This document shows positions 1-12,696 of a stretch of DNA of 64,000 nt, piece by piece. Below the pieces are notes generated by a model. The model saw nothing but the letters and a program-made list of their open reading frames with translations. It had not been told where the DNA came from and did no database searches. Positions within the stretch are counted from its first letter, which is position 1. Each line of letters begins with the position of its first letter. Source of the DNA: Myrica gale (Eukaryota; Streptophyta; Magnoliopsida; Fagales; Myricaceae); assembly GCA_963930655.1 (NCBI GenBank), contig OZ005607.1:16882374-16946373 (forward strand). Direction: 5' to 3'. A program made the translations under genes and the position numbers.

Positions 1-1918
1 GTCTGAAAAATGGACTGGCGCTCGAGCGTCCTTCATGTATTTTGTACAGAAGGCTTACGTTCGACCGACGCTCGACAGTGTGCTCGAGCGTCCTTCGAAC
101 AATTTTTCACGCAGAAACTTCACGTTCGACCGACGCTCGACATGTGCTCGAGCGTCACTCAACAGTTTCACAGAGAGTTACGCCCGACTAACGCTCGAAA
201 GGGCGCTCGAGCGTCCCTTAACACTTTCATACAGAGGCATAACGCTCGACGAGCGCTCGACCGACGCTCGAGCGGCTTCCTTTGAATTTCACGAAATTTT
301 TCCTGAAAATTTTAGTTTCCTTTTTTAACTATTAGGAAACCTTACTAGGTTTTACTTAAGGAAATATCTTGTGTTGTAAGATGACCAACTAAAGGTCAAG
401 TATATGGATGTTTTGTATGACGAATTATGAGTTATTGAATGACTACTCTATACGTCTAGTGAACCTTTGAATAACGCTAGTATGACCCAATTGTAGGCAA
501 GTGCAGTTCAAGCGCTCAAGGGAACAGAGGTAAGTGAAAATTGTAAGTGGAAACTTACGCTTTGAAAAACTGGAATGATGCACAGCATAAATTCTCATGA
601 TTTATTACGACATGACATAACCATTTGCATGAAAAAGAAAGTTTTGTGCGAATGAAAGTATGAGAAGAATTTAAGATTTCTCATCATCAAGCATGACATG
701 AGCACACCATGAGCATTTGCATTCATTTTTCTCATGAGAAAGAAAGAGAAATTTTATGCAAATGAAAGTACCATTTTATGCTACTTCATGATAAGTTAAG
801 TTAATAAGCTAAAGTCGGTCGGTACCGTACCAAGTCAAGAAGGTGCATCCATACCGAAGGACGTTTACGTGAAGGGTGGATGTCACCTAGGACACCCATA
901 CCGAAGGATGCTTGCAAGAAGGATGGGTAGTCCATGAGGTATGTGCAATAACACTGAAGGATGCTTGCAAAAAGGTGTGAACCTCCAAGGGTCGTGTCTA
1001 GCCACTGAAGGACGAATGCGAGAAGGTGAGCTAGCTCGACCAAATGTAAGGTCCCCAAGGGAAATGGGGGACAGTTCCAACGGGAACGCACAACGCTGAT
1101 GTCAGGGGTAAATAGAGGGCAAGTAGCTCATCAGATAAGAATTGGAATGATTTTCCAAAAGCAAGAGTTTTCACAAGTATAAGTGTTGTTTTCAAGAGCA
1201 AGTGCATGTGCATATGCAATCATGAGGCATACACGTGCATCAAAATTCATGATCATGCATGAATTACATAAGTTTACATGATATTTCAAGTTCAAGTTCA
1301 TTATGATTTCAAGTTCATGACAATTTCAAGTTCAAGTGCATGCTTACGATTACAAGTACATGATTATGAGTTCAAGTACAAGTTCATATTTCCAAACCAT
1401 GATTTCAAATTCATGTTTAACTATAACTCCTTACTGAGTCTTTCGACTCACAGTTTTAAATTGTACCATTCCAGATAATATTCCAGGGGAGGAAACTTAA
1501 GAGGAGGACCTTGAACCCTAGGAGAAGGGTTGGTGAAAAAGTGTTTTCCTTTTGCTTATTTCAGTAAAGGTTTAGATAAATTTTGTAAGAGCCGACATGA
1601 GCCTCCGTGGTGTGGTGGTCATGGGTTATTCGGCCTAGTAGTGTTAAGGTTTTTAACCGGATAATATTTTGGAGACCATGTTATAACTACTTTAAGTTAT
1701 CGTTTAGAAGCATGTTCTAATGTTCGTATGTGCATTAAACGCTAGCGATATAAAGCTTCTTTTAAATATTGAGGCATTATGATATTTCCTCTGCAAGAAT
1801 CCTCTGAATGAGTTATATATTCCGCTGCAAGAATTTTAGTAAGTACACTTGAGCGTTCCTTGTCGGGAATGCTCGCGGCTGTCATTAGCCTCGTCTAGCT
1901 AGCGTTTGGGGCGTGACA
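1..1918 (+). mobile_element. Ty3/gypsy-type LTR, 3' portion (start lies outside window)
   Basis: The right end is a clean LTR terminus: a conserved block from about 1860 (GGGAATGCTCGCGGCTGTCA) runs to GGGGCGTGACA and stops at 1918. The same layout, in the same order, is seen in the LTRs at 20888-23897 and 35937-41346: a phased repeat array, a stretch near 450-600 ending in 'actggaatgat', a degenerate CCATACCGAAGGA tandem module (842-1030), a block around 'gaacgcacaac', a TGAGTC/GACTCA hairpin (1435-1450), then the terminal block. No tRNA primer-binding site follows 1918, so this is a solo LTR or a 3' LTR. The many small reading frames in it are not genes. Which of the two it is cannot be decided without the upstream sequence. 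Confidence 0.8.
19..285. repeat. About 61-bp tandem array built on the palindrome GCTCGAGC
   Basis: GCTCGAGC occurs at 20, 82, 146, 205 and 266, giving periods of 62, 64, 59 and 61 bp. Within each unit, further TCGA or CCGA motifs precede the palindrome at 11-12 bp steps (for example 61, 72, 84; 126, 137, 148; 246, 257, 268), so they lie on one face of the helix. The array sits in the upstream part of the LTR, the same relative place as the GTGTCGACAC array at 20991-21449 in a related LTR. Confidence 0.85.
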
Positions 1919-2520
1919 TGTATATATTGTATAAAATCAGAAAAAGATATTCATAGCAAATCAGCAAGCCAACAAGCATTTACTGAAAAATGTCCAACAA
2001 TTCTTGAAGAAACCAATTCATATAACACATTATATAGCAACCCAAGCAACCAATTCATACAATACATTATACAACAATCCAAGAAACCAATTCATATAAA
2101 TTACAATACAACAACCAATTCATAAGCCAACAAGATATATATAGCAAATCAGCAAACCAACAACCAATAAACAAATTCAGCAAGCCAACATCCAATAAAC
2201 CAACTCAGTAAGCCAACAACCAATAAACTAATTCAGCAACCCAATCTCCAACCTCCAACACAACACAACACAATAGAACCCAATAAACCAATTCAGCATG
2301 CCCTGACCACCAATCTCTATATAATTAAATTCATTAATAATTTCTAAAATACCAAAATATACACTGACCTGAGCAACGACGAACAACAAGGCGCCGCAAA
2401 ACCAACACTCCAACAGCAACACACATCACACAAATCACAATATCTACAATCAAATCAGAATTCAGAATTAACAACAACAAGCAACACATGTATTTTATGA
2501 AGAAAACAACATCAAAAAAT
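1919..2520. other. No gene; A/C-rich low-complexity DNA with a 28-bp minisatellite
   Basis: This AT-rich stretch is built from variants of 'caaccaataaaccaattcagcaagccaa'-like words. Three clear 28-bp units lie at 2161-2188, 2189-2216 and 2217-2243, with more decayed relatives back to about 1950. No splice-bounded or conserved coding segment was recognised. Confidence 0.6.
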
Positions 2521-3366
2521 TACCTGAGGGGCGAGGCAGTGAGGTTACTGTGGTAGGCTGAGAAGGACGAAGGAGGGTTGTGACATCGTTTTCTTTTTTT
2601 CTGAGATCAGATGGTTTGAATCACCAATTGCAGAGGACATACATTTTTAAGTCAGTCCTGCTTAATATGAGGGAGGGCTATTTAAGTCAGTGTCTACATA
2701 TATAGTTGCTTAATATGACAAGGAAACTATACGTTTTTATACAAGCAAGAGCAAGCCAAAGCACCTTGTAGAGTGTCTGTGTAGATCCCAGTGAAGAAAC
2801 CTAAGGCGACTTTTCGATAACTTAGATTTTTATTGATGAATCCAATCGCATTTGCAATTTGCAAAGTCTGCACGTGGGAAGATAATATATGAGCAAGAGA
2901 GAGAGAGAGAGAGAGAGAGAGACCGCGACACAAGAGCAAGAGGCTACGCTAGGGGCAAGGAGACCTGCGAAGGATTCAAGCTCTGTACGGGGCAAGGAGA
3001 CTGTCGACAGGTGACGGCGAGTGGTGGAAGCTGAGGGGGGACACTGGCGGTGGAAACTCACTGTTAGGGAGTTAGGGTTAGATTTTTTTCGAAGGGGAAT
3101 GGGGTTTGGGAGTTGGGAGGGTGAAATCATGTGAATGAGAGAAAGGGGGCTGAAATCGCGAAGATTTTAAAGAGATTTGGGAGTTGGGAGGGTGATCGGG
3201 TTACGTGCGATCAGATTCATATCCGGATATTCGAATCTGACCCGAATATACGGTTTTTCTATATAAACTATCCGAATTCAGATTCGACTCCATCTGACCC
3301 GGTCGGGTCGAGGCGAGTATGATCTGGGTCGGAGAGTCGGATCGAGTGATTTTTTAACGCTCCTAA
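2521..3366. other. No gene; (GA)n microsatellite and a hAT-like element end
   Basis: A (GA)n run lies at about 2894-2922. The stretch 3198-3366 is rich in short inverted words such as ATCCGGAT, GATTC/GAATC and GACCCG-GT-CGGGTC, and ends in 'ttaacgctccta'. This is the look of the subterminal region of a non-autonomous hAT-like transposon. The other end and a target duplication were not found, so this is a weak call. Confidence 0.35.
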
Positions 3367-4748
3367 TGGATTAGTGTACCCTAATAACGTATAGGCAATG
3401 ATCAATTGGCCAAGGCTAGTTAATGCATTTTGAGATTCTTAGTCTCTTAGGTTTGATATTATAGGAGATTCGTTGCAAGTTAATTTCGGGGATAGATGCC
3501 CTTTTAGGATATTAAATATGTTGAATATGAGACCGAGGAGATGGTTAGCATTGATCAAAGACTGTTATTGAAGATTAGGCTTAAATCCGATCTAAATGTA
3601 GGTCTTGATCTTGATTCCATTGAGGCTTAGGAAATTAAAACTTTTGAGGTTGTTTTGAGAATAATAGAATTTGATTAGTTTTGGGATTGATATTGTTGAG
3701 CTTGGATCTTAGATCTGAAAGTATGAGGTGATGAAGTTATTGTCATTGAGGTTTGATAGATTTTATCTGTGGTATCATTAAAGGTTTGATTAAGCTATGA
3801 TAGATTTGATCTGTGGTATCATTGAAGTTTGATTAGGCTATGATAGATTTGATTCGGACTTGTCATTGAGGTTCCTAAAAGATAAACTAGCACATGAGCA
3901 AGGAATCGAGGAATTTATTGGAAGGTGTGATCTTCGGAGGTAGAAAATAAATACATCTAAGAAGGAATTATGCATTAGCTATTGCTATTATAAATCCTTA
4001 TTGATGCCATTAGGATTGATTATTGCATCAGAAACCTTTTTATGGGTTTAATGAATAGGGCTTTTCGGGTGTTTTTAGATCAATTCTGATGTAATGGTTC
4101 ATTGGAGATTTAGAAGGATTATGAAGATTACGTGCAGATGGTATTGTAGATGGTAGGATCTGAAATCGTTCAAAAGACTTCTGAAAAGATAGAACTAATC
4201 AAAGAAAGGCTGAAGGTAGATCAAAGTGGACAAAAGAGTTATGCTAACAATCATAGACGACTGTTAGAATTTGAGGAAGAGGATAAGGTATTCTTGAAGG
4301 TGATTCATATGAAAGGAGTTAGGAGATTTGAAAAGAAGGGGGAGTTAAGACCCCGATATGTTGGACCATTTGAGATTTTATGAAAGGTAGGAGTAACAAC
4401 TTATCAATTAAACTTACCCCAGAATTGGAAGGAGTGCATGATACTTTTCACATCTCTATGCTGAGGAAATTTGTTCTGGATCCTTCTCATGTGATAGATT
4501 ATACACCCTTACACATAAAAAAATTTAACCTATCAGAAGCAACCTGTGGCAATATTAGATACAAAGGAGCACGAGCTACATAACAAAATTTACTTATTAA
4601 GTTGTGGCGGAGTCAAGATATAATTGAGGCATTATGAGAGTTAGAGACAGACATGCGTGACAAGTATCCTTAGTTGTTTGACTAACTGGTATGTTTTTTG
4701 TGTTAAGTTTAAATTCCAATGAAGAAATTGTTTTCAAGTGGGGGAGTA
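3367..4748 (+). pseudogene. Degenerate Ty3/gypsy pol remnant
   Basis: This is the broken internal region of the element whose 3' LTR starts at 4749. Around 3995-4090, decayed reverse-transcriptase residues can be read (MPLGL, then NRAFRVFLDQF, with stops between). From 4150 to 4383 an open stretch matches the C-terminal integrase region of plant gypsy elements (FLKV.HMKGVRRF, RPRYVGPFEIL). It continues in a shifted frame at 4380-4583 with VHDTFHISMLRKFV and then a decayed tail to about 4682. A purine-rich tract (AGTGGGGGAGTA) directly precedes the LTR. The C-terminal wording suggests a Tekay/Del-like chromovirus, but no chromodomain was demonstrated. Frameshifts and stops make it non-functional, and order upstream of 3900 is unclear. 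Confidence 0.75.
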
Positions 4749-7008
4749 TGTCATACCCCGAGCTTTTGTTTTTTAACATAACATGAATTTGTCTGTGAAA
4801 ACAAGTTTGGGTAAGTAGTGCATTGGGGGGTAATTTGGAGATTAATTAGTAATTGATGTATTAATTTTAAAACCTTGATTAGGACCTGATTATGTGAGAA
4901 TTGGAGTTCACAAGTAACTGAGTTTTTATTCAGGATATTGATGAGCACGTAATGGATCAATTTAATTTTTTAAGCTAGTAGGATGGGTTTTCATCCAAAA
5001 CCGAATCACATGATTTTTATTCTACTAATATGTTGGGAGATAATCCACGACTTTATGGTTCGAATTTGGAGACTTTTATTTTTCAGAAACAAGTAAGACA
5101 TTTTATGATCATCCTTAGAATATTGAGGAAATTTAGCAAAACTTAGCCACTATGTTATGAATATAGATGAATTATCGATAGAGATGACACATAAGAAGCA
5201 TGAGAAATCAAGGCTAGAAGGGCGACGAATCAAGGCTAGAAAGCACGACAAAAAAGGCTAAAACCTAGAGAGCATGAAGTGTGATGACTCGCCATAGCTA
5301 CCTTGCCTTGCAGCTATTGTAGGTCGCTAGGTGTCGATGTGAGGTGAATGTAGCTTGTTGACTGACCAGAGCTAGCCAGACACGTGTCGGAATGCAACCG
5401 ACCGTGTTTTTACTATAAATAGGGGGTCCGACCATTAGAAAATCTCACTTTTGAGTGAAATCGTAGAACTTTCAAACAGAGAAACCAAGTAGTGAAAAAG
5501 AGGAAAGGTTAGATGAAGCAAGAGAGAATTCAAGTAGAGAAGGAATAATCAAAATTTAGAAGATCATAAGAGTAGTTCAGCTACACTAGAGGTAAAGTTT
5601 AGTTGGTTATCTTTCATTTTGATTCAAATGTTTTCAAGATGATTTTGTAAATCTCATGTGTGTTTCAAAACTATTCTAACATCTATTGATGTTGTTTGCG
5701 TTCTTTCAATTCTTCCTATTCTTATTGTTCTTCGTGTTCTTGACGAAGAACAAGCTCGTCTTTTCAAAATAGTATCATTTTTAAACTTCGATTCGTTTTC
5801 AAGGTATTTTTCATACTTTCATCTGTTTCTTTTCAAGAAATGTCCCAAAATCTGTTTTTTCAAAGCTTGAATATATTCTTTTTCAAAACTCATTGTCTTT
5901 GATTATGTCAAAATTAGTTTTTTCTACGTGGTTATTAAGCCGATTTTAATCGATAAATCAAGATGTTGTTTTTCATTCACAACACTTTCTTTTTAATAAT
6001 GTTTTATCATGTTTCTATGCTTTCCAAAGGAAGGGTTAAGGTGTTGCATATCATGTATGATATTTATGGTTGTTTACATGAGACATGCATACTTAATTTT
6101 GTACTTTGGAAAGGGATGTGGCTGAGGTTCAAGTGTGGTTAAGGTGTTGTATATCTTGATTGATATGTATGGGCATTGACATGAGACATGCATACTTAAT
6201 GTATATTGTGAAGATGTGACATTACTGCGCACAAGAGGATGTGTACCACTTGTTGTGGCATTCTGGCCTCTTCGTCATACGCGGAAAGATCCTTTGTTAT
6301 GATATTTCATTCTGGTAGTGACACCGTATTGTACTCCGGGAGTACTACTGCAAACATACGGAGGTTAGTTTTAACCCGTCACTCTGGCCCAGTGATTCAC
6401 TTTGGTAGTGAGAAAAATGGTGTTTGAGAATTGAAAAGATCATTTTTAAGAATTTAGTCTTTTCCTTTATTTTCATCTTCGATTTTGTTCTTGCATTGAT
6501 GAATTTGTTTCTTCGATGTATTTTTCTTTTTATCTGATGTTTGTCTAACCACTAACTTTACTGAGTCATTTGGACTCACCATTCTTTTTAGCAGATGTTC
6601 ATAATGTACCTAGGAGACTTTACTTAGAATTTGACTCATGAGGTCTTGATACTAAGCTAGTAGTTGGGTCTAGGTCACTAAGAACCCAGATATCATTGTT
6701 GAGAGTGTCTATAGATGGATTGGTTCAGTATCTCCTCATTATATGAAGAGGGTAGAAAAGAATAAGATCATGATCTATGTAGATTGTACTTAATGTAGTA
6801 GCTATTCTGCCATATTTTGTAGACGTGCGTAGAAGGTAGAATTAGTACTCTTTTGTGATATAAAGGTTGAAATAAAGGGTCTTGATAATGTTTATTTCTT
6901 AGAATTTTATTTCTTTCTCGATCCTCCCACTGGTCGTAACCTCAGTTTAATAGCGTTGTACATTACTATAAGACAGCGCTATAGGTCTTCACGGTCCAGG
7001 CTATTACA
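4749..7008 (+). mobile_element. 3' LTR of the gypsy element (2.26 kb)
   Basis: It starts TGTCATACCCCGAGC at the end of the polypurine tract and ends GGCTATTACA at 7008. A TATA-like 'ctataaataggggg' near 5410 and a TGAGTC/GACTCA hairpin (6562-6578) lie inside. Start and end match the solo LTR at 13577-15666, so both belong to one family. To its right the sequence passes directly into copia coding sequence on the other strand, so the element inserted into that older copia. The matching left boundary was not found. Confidence 0.85.
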
Positions 7009-8400
7009 AGATAGAGTTGTTTGGGTTTATAAATATTGTTCTGGGTTCTTGTAGTCAAAGGGTGCAATCGAGGAGGAGGCAGTACAGGCACATAACTTGC
7101 AGTGGGTAGAGGTGAAGCCACGAGTTTGGGAAGATCGACATGAGAAGAGACTAAGGGCATACCTGAAGTGACAGCAGAAGTGACAGCAAGCACAAAGGGC
7201 AGATCAACGATGACCCAAGGAGAGCTTGGACTGGGCACGGGTGAAGTGCTGAAGGAGTGGGACGAAAAAGAAAAAATCGTCTCTGTAAAGGTAACGTGAC
7301 AGGAGACATAAAGACGTTGAGTAGCAATATGCAAGCAAAGATAGGCACTCTGTGAGTCAGAGTATCCAACAAAAACACAAGGTTGGGACTTGGGCTGCAA
7401 CTTATGGGAATTATAAGGACGAAGCCAGGGAAAACATAAGCACTAGAATGTTCTCATTTTGAGCTAGTTGGGAGGTTGATGGAATAGTTTCTCAAAGGGA
7501 CATTGAAGGTGTAGAATAGGGGTAGGCATGGATTGATGAGATACACAGTTGCTTTGAATGCAGAAACCCAATGAGAGGAGGGCATATGAGCCGTGTGTAG
7601 CAACGAGAGGCCAGTTTCAACAACATGCCTGTGACGACGTTCTGAGGTACCATTTTGTTGCGGAGTATGTGGAGTGGTGGTGAAGTGACCAATTCTAAGG
7701 GAGGCAAGAAAATGCTTGAGTTTAATAAATACACCACCATTGTCAGAATATAGATTTTTAAGCTTAACATCAAAGCGAGGTTTGAGGCTGGAGACAAGTT
7801 GAGGAAAAAGTTTTGCAACATCAGATTTAGCAAAGTGAGGAACAACCAACAATATTTGGAGAAATGGTCAATAAATATTACATAATATTTGTAACCATTT
7901 GAGTCCACAACAGGGGACCACACCACTGGAAGAGCAATGAGAGCGAATAAGGTGAGACACAATCTTGGAGGAAGGATGACCAAGCCGGTTGTGCCATCCT
8001 TCAAGAGAGACACCAATGCCAGCGAGATGAACCACATGTGCCTGCTTGTCGGTCAGAAGAGCAGAGAGTAGGTAAACACTGTCACTACATTGACCGCGAA
8101 GTAGAGGCGCCCCTGTGATCATATCCTTCACAACAAAATGAAAAGGGTAAAATTCAACAGAGACTCGATTGGATTTCTTGAAGCTATGAAGATATATAAG
8201 ATTTTTTTTATAGAAGGAACAGACGGACATCTTTAAGATGAAAGGTGCAAGAAAGTGAAGAAAGACTCATGGAGCCAACATGAGTCACAGTTGAACTTGT
8301 GCCATCGCCAATGATGACTTCATCCTAACCATCATATCCAGAGTGAATATTGATAATTGAGAGGTCGGAGGTGATGTTATGAGAAGTAGTGGAGTCCAGG
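7009..8400 (-). pseudogene. Ty1/copia pol remnant: GAG-pre-integrase and integrase
   Basis: Read on the minus strand from right to left. About 8230-7868 carries the GAG-pre-integrase region, with the WHNRLGHPSSKIVSHL motif. About 7852-7454 is the integrase core, with SDNGG and PQQNGTSERRHRHVVE. About 7400-7009 is the post-integrase region with a CVFVGYSDSQSAYLCL motif. The frame shifts between these pieces. The reverse transcriptase and RNase H that should follow are missing, because the gypsy LTR ends at 7008. The matching gag lies beyond the solo LTR, at 11685-12579. Confidence 0.85.
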
Positions 8401-11400
8401 TGTCACGCCCCGAACGCAGTCCTGCCGGGACCGTGACAGCCGCGAGCAATCCTGAGGGAAAGCCCCAGCGAGCTTCCTTAAACTTACAGCGGAAAAACAT
8501 AGGACCGAGAGAGAGACGGGCCATACTCATAACATCGTAAAGGTCCTCTAATAAGCATAGTATCTCATATTATACCTTACATGAATAACACTTAGTCAAG
8601 TGACGGATCTCATCGATCAAGTCATGACAACAAAGCATGAACATAATCTTTTCCTTCTAAGTCAGGTAGTCCTCCTGACTTTCTTCACTTGGAACTTCTG
8701 GAATGACACAATTTTGAAAACGTGAGTCAAAAAGACTCAGTAAGGGAAAAACATAATCTTAAAACATGCTCTTGACTTGTACTTGCTCAACATGAAAAAT
8801 AAACTTATTTCGTGATGCACATGCATGTCATGGATATGCATATGTTCTTGTTTGAAGTTGGCCCCAGGCCCTTGAAAATATCTCATTCATGCTTGCTTGT
8901 AAAATTGGCCCCTGACCCTTGAAAATATCTCATTCATGCTTGTTTGTGAAATTGGTCCCTGGCCCTTGAAAATCACTTATTAATACTTGTGGGCTTATTC
9001 GCTCAATTTAACCCCTGAAGTCAGGGTTGTGCGTTCCCTTTGAAACCGTCCCCTATTTCCCTTGGGGACCTTACATATGGTCAAGCTAGCACACCTTCTC
9101 GCATTCGTCCTTCAGTGAATAGACATGACCCTTGGAGGCCCACACCTTCTCAATGTCCTTTAGTGTGGTTTGCACAGCCTCTTGGATTCACCCATCCTTC
9201 TCGCGTTCGTCCTTCGGTATGAGAGTCCATCTTGATGGTATGGTACCGACCAGTGCCCCTTGACTTAAACTTATCGTTTCATAAACTTTCCATAATCTTT
9301 CCATAAAAATTATCTTTAGAAAAATTCATGCAATGCACATGTCATGTCATGCTTGCTCGAAATCACATGCTTGTTCATGAATCGATGCAGTGTGTCATTC
9401 CAGTTTTGAAAAAGAACCACTTACGGTTTCCACTTACTAGTTCCACTTACCTTGCTTCACCTGATACTCGGTGGTTCTTCGCCTACAAGCGAATCAAATT
9501 CGTTACATAATGCTTAGCTAATAACTTTCAAGTTGACATACAAAAGTACTCGTAACCGTTTCCGGTTTCCGAGAATACATATCTTGAAAATACGATTTCA
9601 CTTTGTAAAAGATTTCTTTAAATTCGGCTTGAATAAAACAATTTGAAAAACAATTAAACATGTACATCAAACAACTTCAACTGGATCGTTGTTTTCGCCT
9701 ACTTCGTGTCCAACTCGTATCCAACTTGTTCAACTAATTCTTCCTATCACTAACATTGATTCCAAACCCTATCCAACATATCGTCTTAAAAATTCCAAGT
9801 CAAAACAACATCTTTCTAACATTTGAGTTCGGATTTCATGCTCATATAGCTAGATCTAACGTTATATCTTAGGGTTGATCTCATAACCTCAAGATCTAAC
9901 AAAAATCAAGACACTAACTCAAGATCCCACCATGATATATTCGGCCAACACCATATTCAAAACTAACAACCCACATCTTTGGCCTTACCTTGGTGATTAA
10001 CACAAGCCTTGAGTACCTAGCACAATAAAATATCTTAGGTTAGAACTTATAAAGAACTTTAAGCAAGAATACTATGTGAAATCAAGCCTACCTCTACCTT
10101 CACCAAATTTTCACCAAAATCCTTCCTTCCTTCACCCAACTTTCGATTCACCCTCTTTGGAATGGTTCCAAGCTTGATTGCAAGGTGCTAAGGTAGGTTT
10201 TATGGTGGGGAGAAATATGGTAAACTTGAATGATTTAGCTCTAAGGAAGTGAGTTAAATCTCATCAAGGGAAAAGTGGCTAAATGAGTAGGATTTTCAAA
10301 AGAGGAAATGGAGTTGCACAAAGAGAGGTTCGGTCACCTCAAGGAGAGAGCCAAACTTGAACTTTAGAGAGTGATTTAGGTTGCAAGAGGAAAAGAGCAA
10401 GACTTTGAGCTCAAAGGTAAGATTCGGCCAAGAGAGAAAAAAGAGAGAGGTAGAAGAGAATGGGTGATATTCGGCCAAGTGAGGGAAAATGGAGAGTGAA
10501 TTGAAATGCCAAGTATGAGGGAATTCACATGAGCAATTGAGTCTCCCAAGGTGAGTTATTGCTATGACAATTGACATGAGGTGTTTGAGAATGACAAGAG
10601 AGAGAGAAGGAAGAAAAGGGGTGAATGCGGGATGCATTGGCCGACCACTTCATGGTTTTTCTCTTCTTTTTGGCTTTTCAATTTCTCTCACATCCCACTT
10701 TATCACCTCAAGCTATGTCCTACGTGAATTCCTTCCCCTTGCATTTGATTTTCTCTCATTTCTCTTCCATTGAATTGTCTTGTCTCATAAATGCTCTCTT
10801 ATCACTTCTTACAACTTCACATGGCCTACACACTTTATGGATTTCCCTCCTACGTAAATGGCTTTGTCACCTCTTGGTTTGCTTTTTGTTTAGTTCAATT
10901 ATGATGTTTGATTAAAATGCAACTAACTTAGTTACTCTCACAACTAACTTTCTAGTTACTCTTACAACTAACTTTAAATTTAGTTACCTTATCACCTAAC
11001 TTATCTCCTATAAGCTCTCTAGCTTATCTAATTCAATTACTTAGCTTATCACCTCATAAGCACAACATCTTATCTTAAGATAATGGCTCTAGCCTATCTC
11101 TACGATAGCCACATCGACTTATTACCTAAAAAGTTTCCTAGCTTATCATTTTGCTTGCTTATCACTATGATAAGCAAGTGTGCTTATCATTTTAAACTCT
11201 CTTAAAACTTTATCATATGCCTAGTAGCTTATCATCTAATATTCCAATGATAATTCAACTAATAATTTAGGTCACATAATAATAATATATGCCACCTATT
11301 AATGACACACAAAAATATTCAATACTTAAAAGAAATTCATGATTTTCTTCCATTTAATTATTTTCGGCCAATATATACATATCTTAAATCATAATTTAAT

Positions 11401-11684
11401 TTCCAAGGATTATGAAATATACTAGGCAAATGAAAAATATAAATCCATGAGAGAAACTTACCTTGCAAGTTTCGGCTCTTAGGAAAATATAATTTAAACT
11501 TTGCACAAAACTTCCATAATGACAAAAAAATTATTTAAGAAACATTTCATGAAATAAAATCTCATATTAATTGATGTAACTTAACATAAAGCTTAGGGCA
11601 TATATTGGCAAAAAATATGGCCCCATAAGTTAAATCAAAACGAATACATAGGAAAATAGCAAAAGTGAAGTTCGGGGTCTCACA
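8401..11684 (-). mobile_element. Solo LTR of the large-LTR gypsy family (3.28 kb)
   Basis: On the minus strand it begins TGTGAGACCCCGAAC at 11684 and ends GGGGCGTGACA at 8401. It is flanked by a perfect 5-bp target duplication, CCAGG, at 8396-8400 and 11685-11689. The first few hundred bases closely match the start of the LTR at 35937 (CCTATGTATT.GTTTTGATTTAACTTATGGGGCC and onward). It splits a copia element between its gag and pol parts. The stem motif TGAGTC/GACTCA is at 8723-8739, and the CCGAAGGA-type module at about 9080-9235. GATAAG/CTTATC words are dense at 10980-11240. No internal retroelement sequence is present, so it arose by LTR-LTR recombination. Confidence 0.93.
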
Positions 11685-12579
11685 CCAGGAGCCATGTCTT
11701 CTCTTTGTCAGAAGAAATTGGACAATTGACCATAACATCTTCTGACGCACTGAGGAACAGTTTAAGAATGTGCCCAGTTTGGTCAGAAAGTTGACATAAT
11801 GGTTCTGATTTGCGATCTGACCGTCGATAACCCTACTTCTTATAGGACCCTTGAGGAAGTTGTTGCATTTTCCTGAGGACCAGACTTGCGTTGAGTGTTG
11901 TTGCCAGTGGCAATCATTATAGGGGAGGTAGTTTCAAGTCATTTGATGTAGGACTCATGACCAAGAAGAAGATCATGAAATTCTTCAAAGGACATGTCAC
12001 GGAAGTCAGGCCCGAGACCATTAAGGAAATGAAGTGTGAGATCATCATTGCTCATCGGTGAACGAATAAGAGCAAGTTCATCAGCAGTGGTCTTGATGGA
12101 TTGAAGATACTCGGTGACAGGATGAGAACCACGTTGAGTCAACATGAGTTCTTCCTTTAACTGCATGACGCAAGAATGAGAGCGATTTGCATACAGGCGT
12201 GCGAGCTTGCTTCAAGCTTCCTAGAGGTGTCAGAGGTAGCAATGAGTGGCAGAACAATCTCTGAGGCAGGCGCATAGATGGCACAGAGAAGGAGCTTATC
12301 CTGCCGATACCAATAAAGGTAAGTGGTGCGGTCAGCTGATTGAGATGGATAAGCAAAAGGTCCATCAATAAAACCGAGAATATCATAGTTGATCAAGAGA
12401 GTATGAAACTGTACTCGCCAATAGGGGTACTTGGAGACGGACAACTTGAAAGGAAGCTGAGATGCAGTATTAATGGCAACCAGGGGAGTATAGCTAGATG
12501 AGGTATTCACACCAGAATTTGGGTGCTGAAAGGACCATAAAGTCATCCACGTGTTGTCGTGCATGCCTAATGCTTTCAT
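11685..12579 (-). pseudogene. Ty1/copia gag remnant
   Basis: On the minus strand, reading starts near 12579. It shows the N-terminal copia gag pattern (YTPLVAINTASQLPFKLS, then YWR.QFHTLLI.YD.LGFIDG), followed after a frameshift at about 12160 by MQLKEELMLTQRGS.PVTEYLQSIKTTADELALI and DLTLHFLNGLGPDF. This is the UBN2-type gag of plant copia elements. The zinc-knuckle region is not clear. It is the 5' half of the same element as 7009-8400, separated by the solo LTR. Its own 5' LTR is not seen: to the right, 117 bp of unassigned sequence leads into an 18S rRNA pseudogene. Confidence 0.85.
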
Positions 12580-12696
12580 GTTGGTTTACCACGGACAATG
12601 TGGGCACACTTGTGCTCTCGGATGCGGAACATAAAATGGGTGTGTGGCTTTTGGCCTACGTTTGCCTAAATCTAGCGTACTCGTGCTCACGGACAA

